DNA of 64,000 nucleotides, from NCBI GenBank assembly GCA_910585205.1, contig CAJUCC010000008.1, positions 1 through 64,000 on the forward strand, read 5' to 3'. Positions 1 to 8,789 of the stretch are shown here, piece by piece. This DNA comes from an uncultured Lachnospiraceae bacterium. GTDB taxonomy: Bacteria; Bacillota; Clostridia; Lachnospirales; Lachnospiraceae. Numbering within the stretch: the first letter of the stretch is position 1; every line of letters begins with the position of its first letter. Under the pieces are notes generated by a model, which did not search any database, was not told the origin of the DNA, and saw only the letters and a list, made by a program, of their open reading frames with translations. The translations under genes were made by a program, and so were the position numbers.

Positions 1-31
1 CCGGCGGCAGTAAAGAACAGGAGAGAGGAAA

Positions 32-1342
32 ATGAGCTTATACAGTGATCTGGCAGAAGGAAAAGAAAAATTATCCCTGGTGGGGCTGGGCTATGTGGGA
101 ATGCCCATTGCGGTGGCGTTTGCCCGTAAGATAAAGGTGGTGGGCTTTGACTTAAACGAGGAGAAGATCGCTCTCTACCGAAACGGCGTGGATCCCACGA
201 ATGAGGTAGGGGACGAGGTTATCAGAAATACCAGGGTGGAGTTTACCGCGGACCCGGCCCGGCTGCGGGAGGCAAAATTCCATATTGTGGCGGTCCCCAC
301 GCCGGTGAACGACGACCATACGCCGGATCTGACGCCGGTGGAGGGAGCCAGCCGTGTTCTGGGCCGCAATCTGACGAAAGGTTCGATCGTTGTCTTTGAG
401 TCAACCGTATATCCGGGGGTGACGGAGGATGTCTGTGTGCCGATTCTGGAACGGGAATCGGGGCTTATCTGTGGTGTGGATTTTAAGATCGGTTACTCGC
501 CGGAGCGGATCAACCCCGGCGATAAAGTGCACAGACTGGAAACGATCACCAAAATCGTGTCGGGCATGGATGCGGAGACATTGGACGAGGTGGCAAAGGT
601 GTATGAACTGGTCGTAACCGCCGGTGTGCACAGGGCCGATTCGATCAGGGTTGCCGAGGCGGCAAAGGTCATTGAGAACAGCCAGCGCGATATTAATATC
701 GCTTTTATGAACGAACTTTCGATTATTTTCAATAAAATGGGAATCGATACCAAAGCCGTGCTGGAAGCGGCGGGGACAAAGTGGAATTTCCTGAAATTTT
801 CCCCCGGTCTGGTGGGCGGCCATTGTATCGGTGTGGATCCGTATTATCTGACGTATAAGGCAGAACAGCTCGGCTATCATTCCCAGATTATCCTTTCGGG
901 GCGCCGGATCAATGACGATATGGGAAAATATGTGGCGGAAAGCCTGGTCAAAAATCTGATCCGTGCCAATATTCCGGTAAAGGGAGCAAAGGTGGCCATC
1001 CTCGGCTTTACTTTTAAGGAAAACTGTCCGGATACGAGAAACACCAAGGTGATCGATATTGTGCATGAACTGCAGGAATACGGCATTCAGCCGCTGATTA
1101 CCGATCCGGTGGCGGACCGCGCGGAAGCGGAGCGGGAATACGGCATTACGTTTGTCGAAGAGTCTGCAATCCGGGATATGGATGCGGTCATTCTGGCCGT
1201 TTCCCATACGGCATATGATGGGCTTACGATGGAGCAGACAGACAGGCTGTACGGCGGACGAAAAAAAGTGCTGGTGGATATTAAGGGCGTGCTTGACAGA
1301 AAGGAATACGAAGCGGCAGGGTATTTGTACTGGAGGCTGTAA
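32..1342 (+). CDS. UDP-N-acetylhexosamine 6-dehydrogenase (TviB/WbpA-like)
   Basis: A cytosolic enzyme that should oxidise C6 of UDP-GlcNAc or UDP-GalNAc to the uronic acid with two NAD+. The Rossmann motif GLGYVGMP is at residues 18-25. The family active-site stretch GLVGGHCIGVDPYYL carries the catalytic Cys at residue 265, and ILGFTFKENCPDTRNTK marks the C-terminal domain. At 436 residues the length is normal. An AGGAGAGAGG ribosome site at 19-28 supports the ATG at 32. A TAA at 11-13 might end a gene cut by the window edge, but this cannot be decided. With the 4-epimerase at 3589 it would give UDP-GalNAcA, as TviB and TviC do in Vi-antigen synthesis. The family is clear; the exact substrate is inferred. 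Confidence 0.93.
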   Translation: MSLYSDLAEGKEKLSLVGLGYVGMPIAVAFARKIKVVGFDLNEEKIALYRNGVDPTNEVGDEVIRNTRVEFTADPARLREAKFHIVAVPTPVNDDHTPDLTPVEGASRVLGRNLTKGSIVVFESTVYPGVTEDVCVPILERESGLICGVDFKIGYSPERINPGDKVHRLETITKIVSGMDAETLDEVAKVYELVVTAGVHRADSIRVAEAAKVIENSQRDINIAFMNELSIIFNKMGIDTKAVLEAAGTKWNFLKFSPGLVGGHCIGVDPYYLTYKAEQLGYHSQIILSGRRINDDMGKYVAESLVKNLIRANIPVKGAKVAILGFTFKENCPDTRNTKVIDIVHELQEYGIQPLITDPVADRAEAEREYGITFVEESAIRDMDAVILAVSHTAYDGLTMEQTDRLYGGRKKVLVDIKGVLDRKEYEAAGYLYWRL

Positions 1343-1363
1343 GCGCGGCGGCGATTTTTTCTG

Positions 1364-1392
1364 TTTCCATTTATGGATAATAATGGTATACT
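1364..1392 (+). promoter_or_regulatory. Putative sigma-A promoter before the PIG-L gene
   Basis: TTTCCA at 1364-1369 (4 of 6 to TTGACA), a 17-base spacer, and TATACT at 1387-1392 (5 of 6 to TATAAT). TGG immediately before the -10 box makes it an extended -10. It lies in the 88-base gap after the dehydrogenase and would start transcription near 1399, just upstream of the AGAAGGAGG ribosome site at 1414-1422. Confidence 0.5.
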
Positions 1393-1430
1393 GCTGTATA
1401 TAAAATGAATAGAAGAAGGAGGCTGATGTT

Positions 1431-2060
1431 ATGAAGGTACTGGCGGTTGGATCACATTTTAACAACATCGAAATCGGCTGCGGGGGCGCGCTTCTGAAGC
1501 ATAAACAAAGAGGAGATCAGATCACGCTTTTTGTGGCAGCCACCTCCGGGATTTTAAATTCTGAGCGGATAGAAGTCAGAAAGGACGATGTCGTGTTCCG
1601 GGATGCGCAGGAAGCGGCGGGCATTATCGGCGGGCGGCTCATCTGCGGGGGATTTGAGACGTTACATCTGGAATTTGACGATAATCTGAACGCAAAGCTG
1701 ATCCATATGATGGAAAGGGAAAAATTCGACATAATGTATACGCATTTTCCGGGTGATATTCAGCACGATCACAGGTCGCTGGCAAGGGCTGCCATTCATG
1801 CGGGCCGGCATGTGCCGGGGATTCTGGGGTATCGGTGTACCTGGTATCAGTCGGAGACGCCGTTTACACCGAATTTCTTTGTGGATATTTCGGATGTATG
1901 GGAACAAAAGGAAGCTGCCATGCGCAAGTATCAATCCGTTTCCGGCAGAGTAAAAGAGGACAAAATTGCATATTTTAAAAATGATGCGGAAAATAACGGT
2001 CGGCAGAACGGGGTATCCTATGCGGAAGGCTTTCAGGTTATCAAATGGCTGGAACGATGA
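1431..2060 (+). CDS. PIG-L family protein with substituted active site
   Basis: PIG-L proteins are zinc-dependent deacetylases of N-acetylglucosamine-type substrates. This 209-residue protein has the fold signature, but the usual His-Pro-Asp-Asp metal and base motif reads His9-Phe10-Asn11-Asn12. Both acidic residues are therefore Asn (codons AAC AAC at 1461-1466). The second metal motif, HDH at residues 112-114, is kept. Its same-length paralogue at 18393 aligns without gaps in these parts and has His9-Phe10-Asp11-Asp12. In the known family the first Asp is the general base and the second a metal ligand. Hydrolysis is thus probably weak or lost, and the protein may be a binding or regulatory homologue. 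The ribosome site AGAAGGAGG at 1414-1422 supports the start. Confidence 0.85.
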   Translation: MKVLAVGSHFNNIEIGCGGALLKHKQRGDQITLFVAATSGILNSERIEVRKDDVVFRDAQEAAGIIGGRLICGGFETLHLEFDDNLNAKLIHMMEREKFDIMYTHFPGDIQHDHRSLARAAIHAGRHVPGILGYRCTWYQSETPFTPNFFVDISDVWEQKEAAMRKYQSVSGRVKEDKIAYFKNDAENNGRQNGVSYAEGFQVIKWLER

Positions 2061-3574
2061 AACGAATATGGTTTAAACAATCGAAAATAAGCGGACGGGA
2101 AGGGGCGAAGCAGCGGTGGCTGCTTGGCGCCTTTTTGTCATTTTTCGGCCTTCTCTGGTATTTTGCGCCAATCGGGATTTATCCGGATTCCGGCTCCTAT
2201 ATTTCTCTTCAGAATGGAAGAGAGCCGTTATACCCGGCTTTTCTCGCTTTTTTTCGATTTCTCTTCCGGGAAAAGGATACGATTGTCTGGCTGGCCAGTT
2301 CGGGGCAGTTGGACAGTGAGAAGGCCATGGAACTGATTAACCGGTGGCCGGCGCTGCATGTATCGATGCTGGTGCAGAGTCTGTTTGCGGCGGCTGCTTG
2401 CTATGATTTGACACAGTCGGTGCGGCGGGCATTCCATCTGAAAACGGCGATGACCGTTCTGACCGGACTGTGCACCCTGATTCCGTATGTGCTGACGCCG
2501 CTGGCTTCCGCGTCGCATATGGTGCTGAATAAGGCGGTGCTGACGGAAGGGCTGGCGTTTCCGATGTCCGCCATGTTTGCGGGATGCATGATACGGGGAC
2601 TGTATGCGCAGCGGGAGCGGAAGGGAAAGTATTACGGCGCCGCTTTTCTCTGGGCCTTGCTGCTGGCACTGACCCGAAATCAGATGCTTGTCGCTTTTGC
2701 GGTCTGGTGCGCGGTCATTGTATTCGAAACGCTGCGGCAGCGCAGATGGAAAGGCTTTTGCCTGCTGGGACTGTCTGTTTTGGTCTTTCTTGGCGGCAGA
2801 GGGCTGGTCAACCGCATCTATAACGGCATCGCCCACCAGGGCTATACGGGAACGGCCACGGGCAGCTATAATATGCTGACGACACTGCTGTATCTTTCCG
2901 ATGACTCGGATGCGGAGGCATTGTCGGACGCGTCGCAGCGCGGGCTGTTTCTGGACATGCATGCACAGATGGACGCGGAGGGCATGACACGGGCGTCCGC
3001 ACCGGAAGGGATTTTGAATCGGGCATATCATTATGAGGAATATTATGATATGATTGGGTTTACAATACAACAGCCGTGTCTGTTTGGCTATATGGAACGT
3101 GAGGGCGTGCCCGAGGGAGAACAACTGCGACAAGTGGCCGATATGGCGTCGCAGATGGACAGAGAGCTCTTTCCCCGTCTGGCGGGTGCGTATTTTTCCA
3201 ATTATCTGGCAACCGCAGTCAGCGGCCTCACCCGTTCCATAGCGGCGAGCGGTTTCCTCATGGGAATCTATGCAGCGATTTTGTATCTGCTTGCCGTCAT
3301 CCTGATGCTGTACCTGTGGAAGAAGGACCGGCAGAGCAAAGCGGCCCTGCTGATGTCCTTTGCCCTTCTGACAATCTGTGCCAATGTGTTTGCCACGGCG
3401 TTGATGATTATGTGTCTTTCCCGTTACATGATCTACTACACAGCCCTGTTTTATATCGCCGGACTGTTGTGTCTGCGGGAGCTGTATCTGTCGCGCAGCG
3501 GCACGGCCGGCGGACAGGCTGAGGGACTGGCAATCAAGAAATATGGCTTTGGGCTTTCAAAGCATACAGAATGA
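2057..3574 (+). CDS. Polytopic membrane protein, putative GT-C glycosyltransferase
   Basis: A 505-residue integral membrane protein with many hydrophobic segments spread along its length. After the first segment it has YPDSGSY followed by a REPLYP stretch. An acidic residue in a first extracytoplasmic loop of this kind is typical of GT-C enzymes, which use polyprenyl-phosphate sugars. I could not assign it to a named family, and it could instead be a polymerase-like protein. I chose the ATG at 2057 because it overlaps the previous stop as ATGA and suggests translational coupling; an in-frame ATG at 2045 is the alternative. Sitting between the PIG-L and epimerase genes, it probably belongs to the glycan-assembly operon. 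Confidence 0.6.
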   Translation: MKRIWFKQSKISGREGAKQRWLLGAFLSFFGLLWYFAPIGIYPDSGSYISLQNGREPLYPAFLAFFRFLFREKDTIVWLASSGQLDSEKAMELINRWPALHVSMLVQSLFAAAACYDLTQSVRRAFHLKTAMTVLTGLCTLIPYVLTPLASASHMVLNKAVLTEGLAFPMSAMFAGCMIRGLYAQRERKGKYYGAAFLWALLLALTRNQMLVAFAVWCAVIVFETLRQRRWKGFCLLGLSVLVFLGGRGLVNRIYNGIAHQGYTGTATGSYNMLTTLLYLSDDSDAEALSDASQRGLFLDMHAQMDAEGMTRASAPEGILNRAYHYEEYYDMIGFTIQQPCLFGYMEREGVPEGEQLRQVADMASQMDRELFPRLAGAYFSNYLATAVSGLTRSIAASGFLMGIYAAILYLLAVILMLYLWKKDRQSKAALLMSFALLTICANVFATALMIMCLSRYMIYYTALFYIAGLLCLRELYLSRSGTAGGQAEGLAIKKYGFGLSKHTE

Positions 3575-3588
3575 AAGGACGAAAAACG

Positions 3589-4572
3589 ATGAATTACAGA
3601 GAACTTCGATTCCCGGAAAACAGTAAATTTCTCATAACAGGGGGAGCGGGATTTATCGGCTCCAACCTGTGCGATGCGCTGACCGAAATGGGATATACGG
3701 TGCGGTGCCTGGACAATCTCTCTACGGGAAAGCAGGAAAATATAGATTTTTTGGCGGACAGGGATAATTATACGTTTCTCAAAGGTGACGTCCGTGATCT
3801 GGATACATGCATGGCTGCCTGCGAGGGCGTGGATTATGTACTGCATCAGGCGGCCTGGGGGAGTGTGCCGCGGAGCATCGAAATGCCGCTGGTATATGAG
3901 GAGATCAATATCCGGGGGACACTCAATATGATGGAAGCGGCAAGGCAGCAGGGGGTAAAAAAGTTTGTCTACGCCTCCAGCTCGTCGGTCTATGGCGACC
4001 ATCCCGTACTGCCGAAGGTGGAAGGGGAGGAAGGCAATCTGCTCTCACCCTATGCATTGACCAAGCGGGTCGGCGAGGAATACGGAAAACTTTATAAAAA
4101 GTTATACGGACTGGACACATATGGGATGCGTTATTTTAACGTATTCGGCAGGCGCCAGGACCCGGACGGCGCGTATGCGGCGGTTATTCCCCGTTTTATC
4201 CGTCAGCTTCTGCACGGCGAGACGCCCACCATCAACGGTGACGGGAAGCAGTCGCGGGATTTCACGTATATCGACAATGTGATCGAGGCCAATTTAAAAG
4301 CGGTGCTGGCGCCGTCCGAAGCGGCCGGGGAAGCTTTTAATATCGCCTATGGCGGCCGGGAATATCTGATTGACATCTACTATGATCTGTGCAAAGCGCT
4401 CGGCAGACAGGTGGAGCCGAACTTCGGACCGGACCGGGCCGGTGACATCAAACATTCCAATGCGGATATTTCCAAGGCGAAAAGGCTGTTAGGGTATGCG
4501 CCGTCCTACGATTTTGCGCAGGGCATCGCGCTGGCCATCGACTGGTATAAAGAAAACTTATCGGAGAAATAA
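3589..4572 (+). CDS. NAD-dependent UDP-sugar 4-epimerase (WbpP/TviC-like SDR)
   Basis: An extended short-chain dehydrogenase, most like UDP-GlcNAc/GalNAc (or uronate) C4 epimerases. The NAD motif GGAGFIGS is at residues 18-25, SSSSVYGD contains the active-site Ser, and Tyr155-x3-Lys159 is the catalytic pair (YALTK). A hydrophobic core around NVFGRRQDPDGAYAAVIPRF is typical of the WbpP subgroup. Length 327 fits the family. An upstream in-frame ATG at 3571 overlaps the previous stop, but the AAAGGAC ribosome site at 3574-3580 sits 8 bases before the ATG at 3589, so I use the latter. Paired with the dehydrogenase at 32, it suggests UDP-GalNAcA production. Confidence 0.9.
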   Translation: MNYRELRFPENSKFLITGGAGFIGSNLCDALTEMGYTVRCLDNLSTGKQENIDFLADRDNYTFLKGDVRDLDTCMAACEGVDYVLHQAAWGSVPRSIEMPLVYEEINIRGTLNMMEAARQQGVKKFVYASSSSVYGDHPVLPKVEGEEGNLLSPYALTKRVGEEYGKLYKKLYGLDTYGMRYFNVFGRRQDPDGAYAAVIPRFIRQLLHGETPTINGDGKQSRDFTYIDNVIEANLKAVLAPSEAAGEAFNIAYGGREYLIDIYYDLCKALGRQVEPNFGPDRAGDIKHSNADISKAKRLLGYAPSYDFAQGIALAIDWYKENLSEK

Positions 4573-4575
4573 TGT

Positions 4576-5640
4576 ATGACACGGATGCTTCATATCGTCG
4601 GTTCCATGTCCCCGAGCGGCATCGGAAATTTTATTATGAACGTATACAGGAATATTGACCGCAATAAGGTGCAGTTTGATTTTATTGTCCATGAACACCG
4701 GGAGGTCAGTTTCGACGAGGAAATCAAAGAGCTGGGAGGCAGGTTGTTTTATGTGACGAGGAAATCGGTCAGCTCCGTCAGAAATTTTGCGGAGATCCGC
4801 CGGGTTGTGAAAAGAGGCCGGTATCGTATCGTGTTCCGCCATACGGATATTTCCACGGTGGCGCTGGATTTGCTGGCGGCCCGGCTGGGCGGGGCAAAGG
4901 TGCGGATTGCGCATTCGCATTCGACAAGCACGCCGAATGTGCGGATGCATCTGTTGTTTCAGCCGATGCTGAATGCACTCTGCACAAGGCGCTTTGCCTG
5001 TTCGGACCGCGCCGGGGCCTGGCTGTACGGGGACAGACCATATGAAGTCATTATGAACGCAATCCGGCTGGACCAGTTTGCTTATGACGAAAAGACGAGG
5101 AGACGGATGCGACGGCAGGAAGGGCTGGAGGATGCGCTGGTTATCGGGCATGTCGGCAATCTGCTGCCGGTGAAAAATCACCTGTTTATGCTGGATATTA
5201 TGGCCGGGCTTGTGAAGACCTGTCCCCGGGCCAGAATGGTGTTTGTCGGAGACGGGGCAATGCGCCGGCAGATTGAAGAAAAGCGGGAAGTGCTCGGTCT
5301 GACGCGGGAGGTGATACTTTTCGGCGTGCGGACGGATACGGCGGCGCTGCTGCAGGCGATGGATGTCTTTTTATTTCCGTCGTTGTATGAGGGACTTCCG
5401 ATTGCCATGGTGGAGGCGCAGTGCAGCGGACTGCCATGCCTGGTGTCGGATGTGATTACGGACGACGCAGTAGTGACGGAAACCGTGCACAAGATGGCGC
5501 TGGACGCGCCCGCATGCGCGTGGGCGGAGCGGATACGGGAACTGGCGGCAGCGGAGCGCAGAGCGCCGGATTACCGCCTGTTTGCGAACAGGGGATTCGA
5601 CATCAGACAGATGGTAAAGACATATGAGGAGCTTGCATGA
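4576..5640 (+). CDS. GT4 glycosyltransferase (EpsF-like)
   Basis: A retaining GT-B glycosyltransferase of family GT4, 354 residues, acting at the cytoplasmic face. The N-terminus has MSPSGIGNFIMNVY, the acceptor-side glycine loop. The donor-binding half has VGNLLPVKNHLFMLDI and FPSLYEGLPIAMVEAQCSG, with the E-x7-E nucleotide-sugar signature. The layout resembles EpsF-type exopolysaccharide transferases. Its stop overlaps the next start (ATGA at 5637), so the two are coupled. Sugar and linkage cannot be read from sequence. Confidence 0.88.
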   Translation: MTRMLHIVGSMSPSGIGNFIMNVYRNIDRNKVQFDFIVHEHREVSFDEEIKELGGRLFYVTRKSVSSVRNFAEIRRVVKRGRYRIVFRHTDISTVALDLLAARLGGAKVRIAHSHSTSTPNVRMHLLFQPMLNALCTRRFACSDRAGAWLYGDRPYEVIMNAIRLDQFAYDEKTRRRMRRQEGLEDALVIGHVGNLLPVKNHLFMLDIMAGLVKTCPRARMVFVGDGAMRRQIEEKREVLGLTREVILFGVRTDTAALLQAMDVFLFPSLYEGLPIAMVEAQCSGLPCLVSDVITDDAVVTETVHKMALDAPACAWAERIRELAAAERRAPDYRLFANRGFDIRQMVKTYEELA

Positions 5641-6566
5641 GTGGATTCGGGGAACGGTTTCAGAGAATGAAAACCTGTGAATACTGGGTGATTGCATACA
5701 GAAAGCGCAGCGGAGAGAAAAGTCTGCTGCATCACGACGGGACAGCCGGTTTCCGCCTTTTATCGGGCAGAAAATATGTGACGCAGGCGGACCCGTTTCT
5801 GTACAGCCATCAGGGGAAGACGTGGCTGTTCTATGAACGGCAGAATCTGACGGATATGAAGGGAACGCTGTGGTGCCGTAACCTGGACGATGCGCCGGAG
5901 AAGGCGCTGCCGGTGCTGGAAGAACCGTTTCATCTTTCCTATCCGCAGGTATTCCGGTATGGCCGGTATACGTATCTGCTGCCGGAGACGAGAAATGCGG
6001 GAGAGGTGCGGCTGTATCGGTGTATCCGCTTTCCGGGTGAATGGGAACGGGTGGAGCAGGTATTGGATCTGGCGGCTGTGGATACAACGCTGTTTCCCGC
6101 GCCGCCGCAGACCGCACAGACAGCGGCGGGACTGCGGGGATATTATGCTTTTACGTATACGCAGGGGCGGCTGGAAATTTATTTCTGCCGGGTGGAAGAC
6201 GAACGGTTTCACATCGTAAAACGGGAGAAAATATATGCTTCCGCGCCGTCGAAGACACTGCGTCCCGGCGGTGCGGTAATCGAAGAAGACGGAGCATGTT
6301 ACCGCCCCGTGCAGGACTGCACGGACTATTACGGTCAGGCGCTGTTTCTGAATGCGATCGACAGGCTGGACAGGCAGGGGTTTGCAGAACATACATACCG
6401 TACGATAAAACCGCAGCAACTGGAGATCCCGGGTGTGCACCCGGTGGGCATTCATACGTATAACCGGAACGGGACATACGAAGTGATCGACATTCTGCAC
6501 AGGGAGATCAGCCTGCCGACGATTGCAAAAAAGATAGAATGGAAATGCAGAGGAAATCATGGATAG
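5637..6566 (+). CDS. GINT1 N-terminal-like beta-propeller protein
   Basis: A 309-residue protein resembling the N-terminal domain of plant glucosamine inositolphosphorylceramide transferase 1, a five-bladed propeller also found as a stand-alone protein in bacterial glycan loci. Visible hallmarks are QADPFLYSHQGKTWLFYE, the SYPQVF and YLLPETRNAGEVRLYR blade repeats, VDTTLF, and a C-terminal HPVGIHTYN. No transferase domain follows it here. Bacterial homologues are often fused to or placed beside formyltransferase or glycosyltransferase genes; their biochemical role is not settled. It overlaps both neighbours and lies between two GT4 genes, so it probably acts on the same glycan. I call the fold, not a reaction. 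Confidence 0.7.
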   Translation: MSGFGERFQRMKTCEYWVIAYRKRSGEKSLLHHDGTAGFRLLSGRKYVTQADPFLYSHQGKTWLFYERQNLTDMKGTLWCRNLDDAPEKALPVLEEPFHLSYPQVFRYGRYTYLLPETRNAGEVRLYRCIRFPGEWERVEQVLDLAAVDTTLFPAPPQTAQTAAGLRGYYAFTYTQGRLEIYFCRVEDERFHIVKREKIYASAPSKTLRPGGAVIEEDGACYRPVQDCTDYYGQALFLNAIDRLDRQGFAEHTYRTIKPQQLEIPGVHPVGIHTYNRNGTYEVIDILHREISLPTIAKKIEWKCRGNHG

Positions 6567-7653
6567 GAAAACGATCGTGTTTTATATTGCCACGCTGACC
6601 CGCGGCGGCGCGGAACGTGTGATCGTCAGCCTCGCCAATTATTTCTGCCGGGAGGGCTGGCGCGTTTATATGGTGACGCTGGAGCCCGATGAAGGGCTGT
6701 ATGCGATGGAACCGGAGATTCACAGGATCGTTCTGAAGACGGAAGCGGGCGGCGGTGCGGCCGGCAGGCTGCGCAATGCACTGGGACGGATTACGCAGGT
6801 GCGGCGCCTTTTGAGAAAGACACGCGCATATGCACTCGTCTCGTTTATCGGCAAAACCAATATCCGGGCGGTGCTGGCAGGACTGGGGCTGCGGACAAAA
6901 GTCTTTGTATCGGTGCGCAGTGCGCCGGGGCGGGAATATCCGGGCATGCTGCAGCGCACGCTGGCCCGTGTGCTGTTTTGTCTGGCGGACGGTGTTGTGT
7001 TTCAGTCGGAGGGAGCCAGAGATTTTTTTCCCAAAGCAGTTCGCAAAAAATCGCGGATTTTGCTGAATCCGCTGTCGCCGGAATATATCCGGGAACCGTT
7101 CCGGGGAACCCGGGAAAATGAGATTGTGACGGTAGGGCGGATGGATCCGGTGAAAAATCATGCCCTCCTTGTCGATGCGTTTGCCATCGTCGTGCGGGAG
7201 CGCCCGGAGCAGGGGCTGCATCTGACGATTTACGGCGGCGGTGACTGCATGGAGGCGGTCAGAGAGCAGGTGCGAAGACTGGGACTGACGGCGCGTGTCA
7301 GTCTGCCGGGTGATTCGCGGGATATTGCGGAGAAAATCAAAGACGCCGGGATCTTTGTTCTGTCATCGGATTTTGAGGGTATGCCGAATGCGGTTGCGGA
7401 GGCGTTTGCGCTGGGAATTCCGGTCGTATCGACCGACTGCCCGAGCGGCGGAGCGCGCATACTGACCGGTGCGGACGAACGCGGCCTGCTTGTACCGGTC
7501 AAAGACGCAGAAAAGATGGCGGCGGCGATTATGCGGATTCTGGACGATGACGCGCTGGCGGAGCGTCTGCGCAGTGCGGCGTATCGGTTCAGCCGTTCTC
7601 TGCATCCTGATAAAATCAATCGAATGTGGAAGAATTATATCGAGGGTATATGA
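6559..7653 (+). CDS. GT4 glycosyltransferase (paralogue A)
   Basis: A 364-residue GT-B enzyme. TRGGAERV near residue 15 is the usual GT4 glycine loop. VGRMDPVKNH starts the donor domain, and SSDFEGMPNAVAEAFALG carries the E-x7-E signature. Similar enzymes of the PglH/PglJ type add HexNAc residues to polyprenyl-diphosphate sugars. It is a close relative of the next gene and of the one at 42332: all three share a VSVRS/VSERN-type segment followed by an FP-x-A-V/I-R element. An AGAGGA ribosome site precedes the ATG. Its stop overlaps the next start. Confidence 0.88.
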   Translation: MDRKTIVFYIATLTRGGAERVIVSLANYFCREGWRVYMVTLEPDEGLYAMEPEIHRIVLKTEAGGGAAGRLRNALGRITQVRRLLRKTRAYALVSFIGKTNIRAVLAGLGLRTKVFVSVRSAPGREYPGMLQRTLARVLFCLADGVVFQSEGARDFFPKAVRKKSRILLNPLSPEYIREPFRGTRENEIVTVGRMDPVKNHALLVDAFAIVVRERPEQGLHLTIYGGGDCMEAVREQVRRLGLTARVSLPGDSRDIAEKIKDAGIFVLSSDFEGMPNAVAEAFALGIPVVSTDCPSGGARILTGADERGLLVPVKDAEKMAAAIMRILDDDALAERLRSAAYRFSRSLHPDKINRMWKNYIEGI

Positions 7654-8789
7654 AAAAAATCGCTTTTTTAATCAACAGCCTCGGCAAAGGCGGAGCGGAG
7701 CGGGTGGCGGTTAATCTGGCGGCGCATTTTTACAGTCAGGGTTACGAAATCTTGTTTGTGACCTCCCGGGAACTGCCGGAAGAATATGTCGTATCGTTTC
7801 CGGCCAGGCGGCGTCTGCTGGAAAGGGAGATCGCCGGTGCGCCGATGGGGAGAGTGGGCAGAATGCCCGCGCGGGTTTGGCGACTGCGCCGAATCTGGAG
7901 AGAAGAACGGCCGGATATGATTATCGCGTTGGTCGGAAAAATGAATCTGTATGCCATAGTGTCTGCGGCGGGCATCCAAATTCCGGTTTTTTTATCGGTG
8001 CGCAGCGATCCGGCACGGGAGTATCCGTCCCCGCTGCAGAAAAAGCTGGCGGATGTTTTGTTCCGGCGGGCAGCAGGGGTGATTTTTCAGACGCGGGAGG
8101 CTGCGGACGCCTTTCCGGCAGCGGTGCGTGCCCGGGCGGCGGTTCTGCCGAACGCGCTGGATGCGAGCTTTGTCAAACCGCGTTATGAAGGACGGCGCCG
8201 GCCGGAAATCGTAATGGTCGGACGGCTGGATGCCAATAAGAATCATGAAATGCTGCTGCGGGTGTTCGCCGATATGCAGGAGACCTATCCGCACTGGCGG
8301 GTGCGGATTTACGGCAGCGGGCTGCATGGCACGGGCGGCGGGCCGGAGGAAAATACGGAGCCGCTGCTACGGATGCTGGTGCAGGAGCTGGAAATCGACG
8401 ATAAGGTGGATTTTATGGGGCGACAGACAAATATCCGGGAAAAAATCGAAGCGGCGTCCGTCTTCGTTCTGGTATCCGATTATGAGGGCATGCCAAACGC
8501 GCTGCTGGAAGCGATGGCGACGGGGCTGGCGGTGATCGCTACCGACTGTCCCTGCGGCGGTCCGCGCAGCGTGATACAGAACGGGAAAAACGGTATTTTG
8601 ATTCCCGTAGGGGATGAGCAGGCGCTGGCAACGGCATTGCACAGCGTGATGGGAGACGCGGCATATGCGGATGCACTGGGGCGTGAGGCGGCAAAGCTGG
8701 CGGCCGAACTAAGTCCGGAACGGGTCTGTGGGCTGTGGCAGAAAGAGATAGAAAGCAGGGTGAGCGGATATGTTGGTCGTAAATCGTAA
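7650..8789 (+). CDS. GT4 glycosyltransferase (paralogue B)
   Basis: A 379-residue GT4 enzyme beginning MKKIAFLINSLGKGGAERV. The donor domain starts at VGRLDANKNHEMLLR, and SDYEGMPNALLEAMATG is the E-x7-E signature. A short insertion near HGTGGGPEEN distinguishes it from paralogue A. I place the start at the ATG at 7650, overlapping the stop of the previous gene as ATGA, rather than at an upstream in-frame codon at 7626, because the conserved N-terminus begins there and CGAGGG sits just before it. A tandem duplication producing genes 6559 and 7650 is likely; acceptor and donor are unknown. Confidence 0.88.
   Translation: MKKIAFLINSLGKGGAERVAVNLAAHFYSQGYEILFVTSRELPEEYVVSFPARRRLLEREIAGAPMGRVGRMPARVWRLRRIWREERPDMIIALVGKMNLYAIVSAAGIQIPVFLSVRSDPAREYPSPLQKKLADVLFRRAAGVIFQTREAADAFPAAVRARAAVLPNALDASFVKPRYEGRRRPEIVMVGRLDANKNHEMLLRVFADMQETYPHWRVRIYGSGLHGTGGGPEENTEPLLRMLVQELEIDDKVDFMGRQTNIREKIEAASVFVLVSDYEGMPNALLEAMATGLAVIATDCPCGGPRSVIQNGKNGILIPVGDEQALATALHSVMGDAAYADALGREAAKLAAELSPERVCGLWQKEIESRVSGYVGRKS

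Noticed and set aside
1351..1360. GC-rich stretch and six T residues after the first gene, considered as a terminator
   Set aside because: I found no stem before the T-run.
401..1468. A 355-codon minus-strand open frame opposite the dehydrogenase
   Set aside because: It overlaps a confidently identified enzyme over nearly its whole length and shows no domain.
2228..3133. A 301-codon minus-strand open frame opposite the membrane protein gene
   Set aside because: Its composition is of the reverse-frame type, and no ribosome site or family motif was seen.
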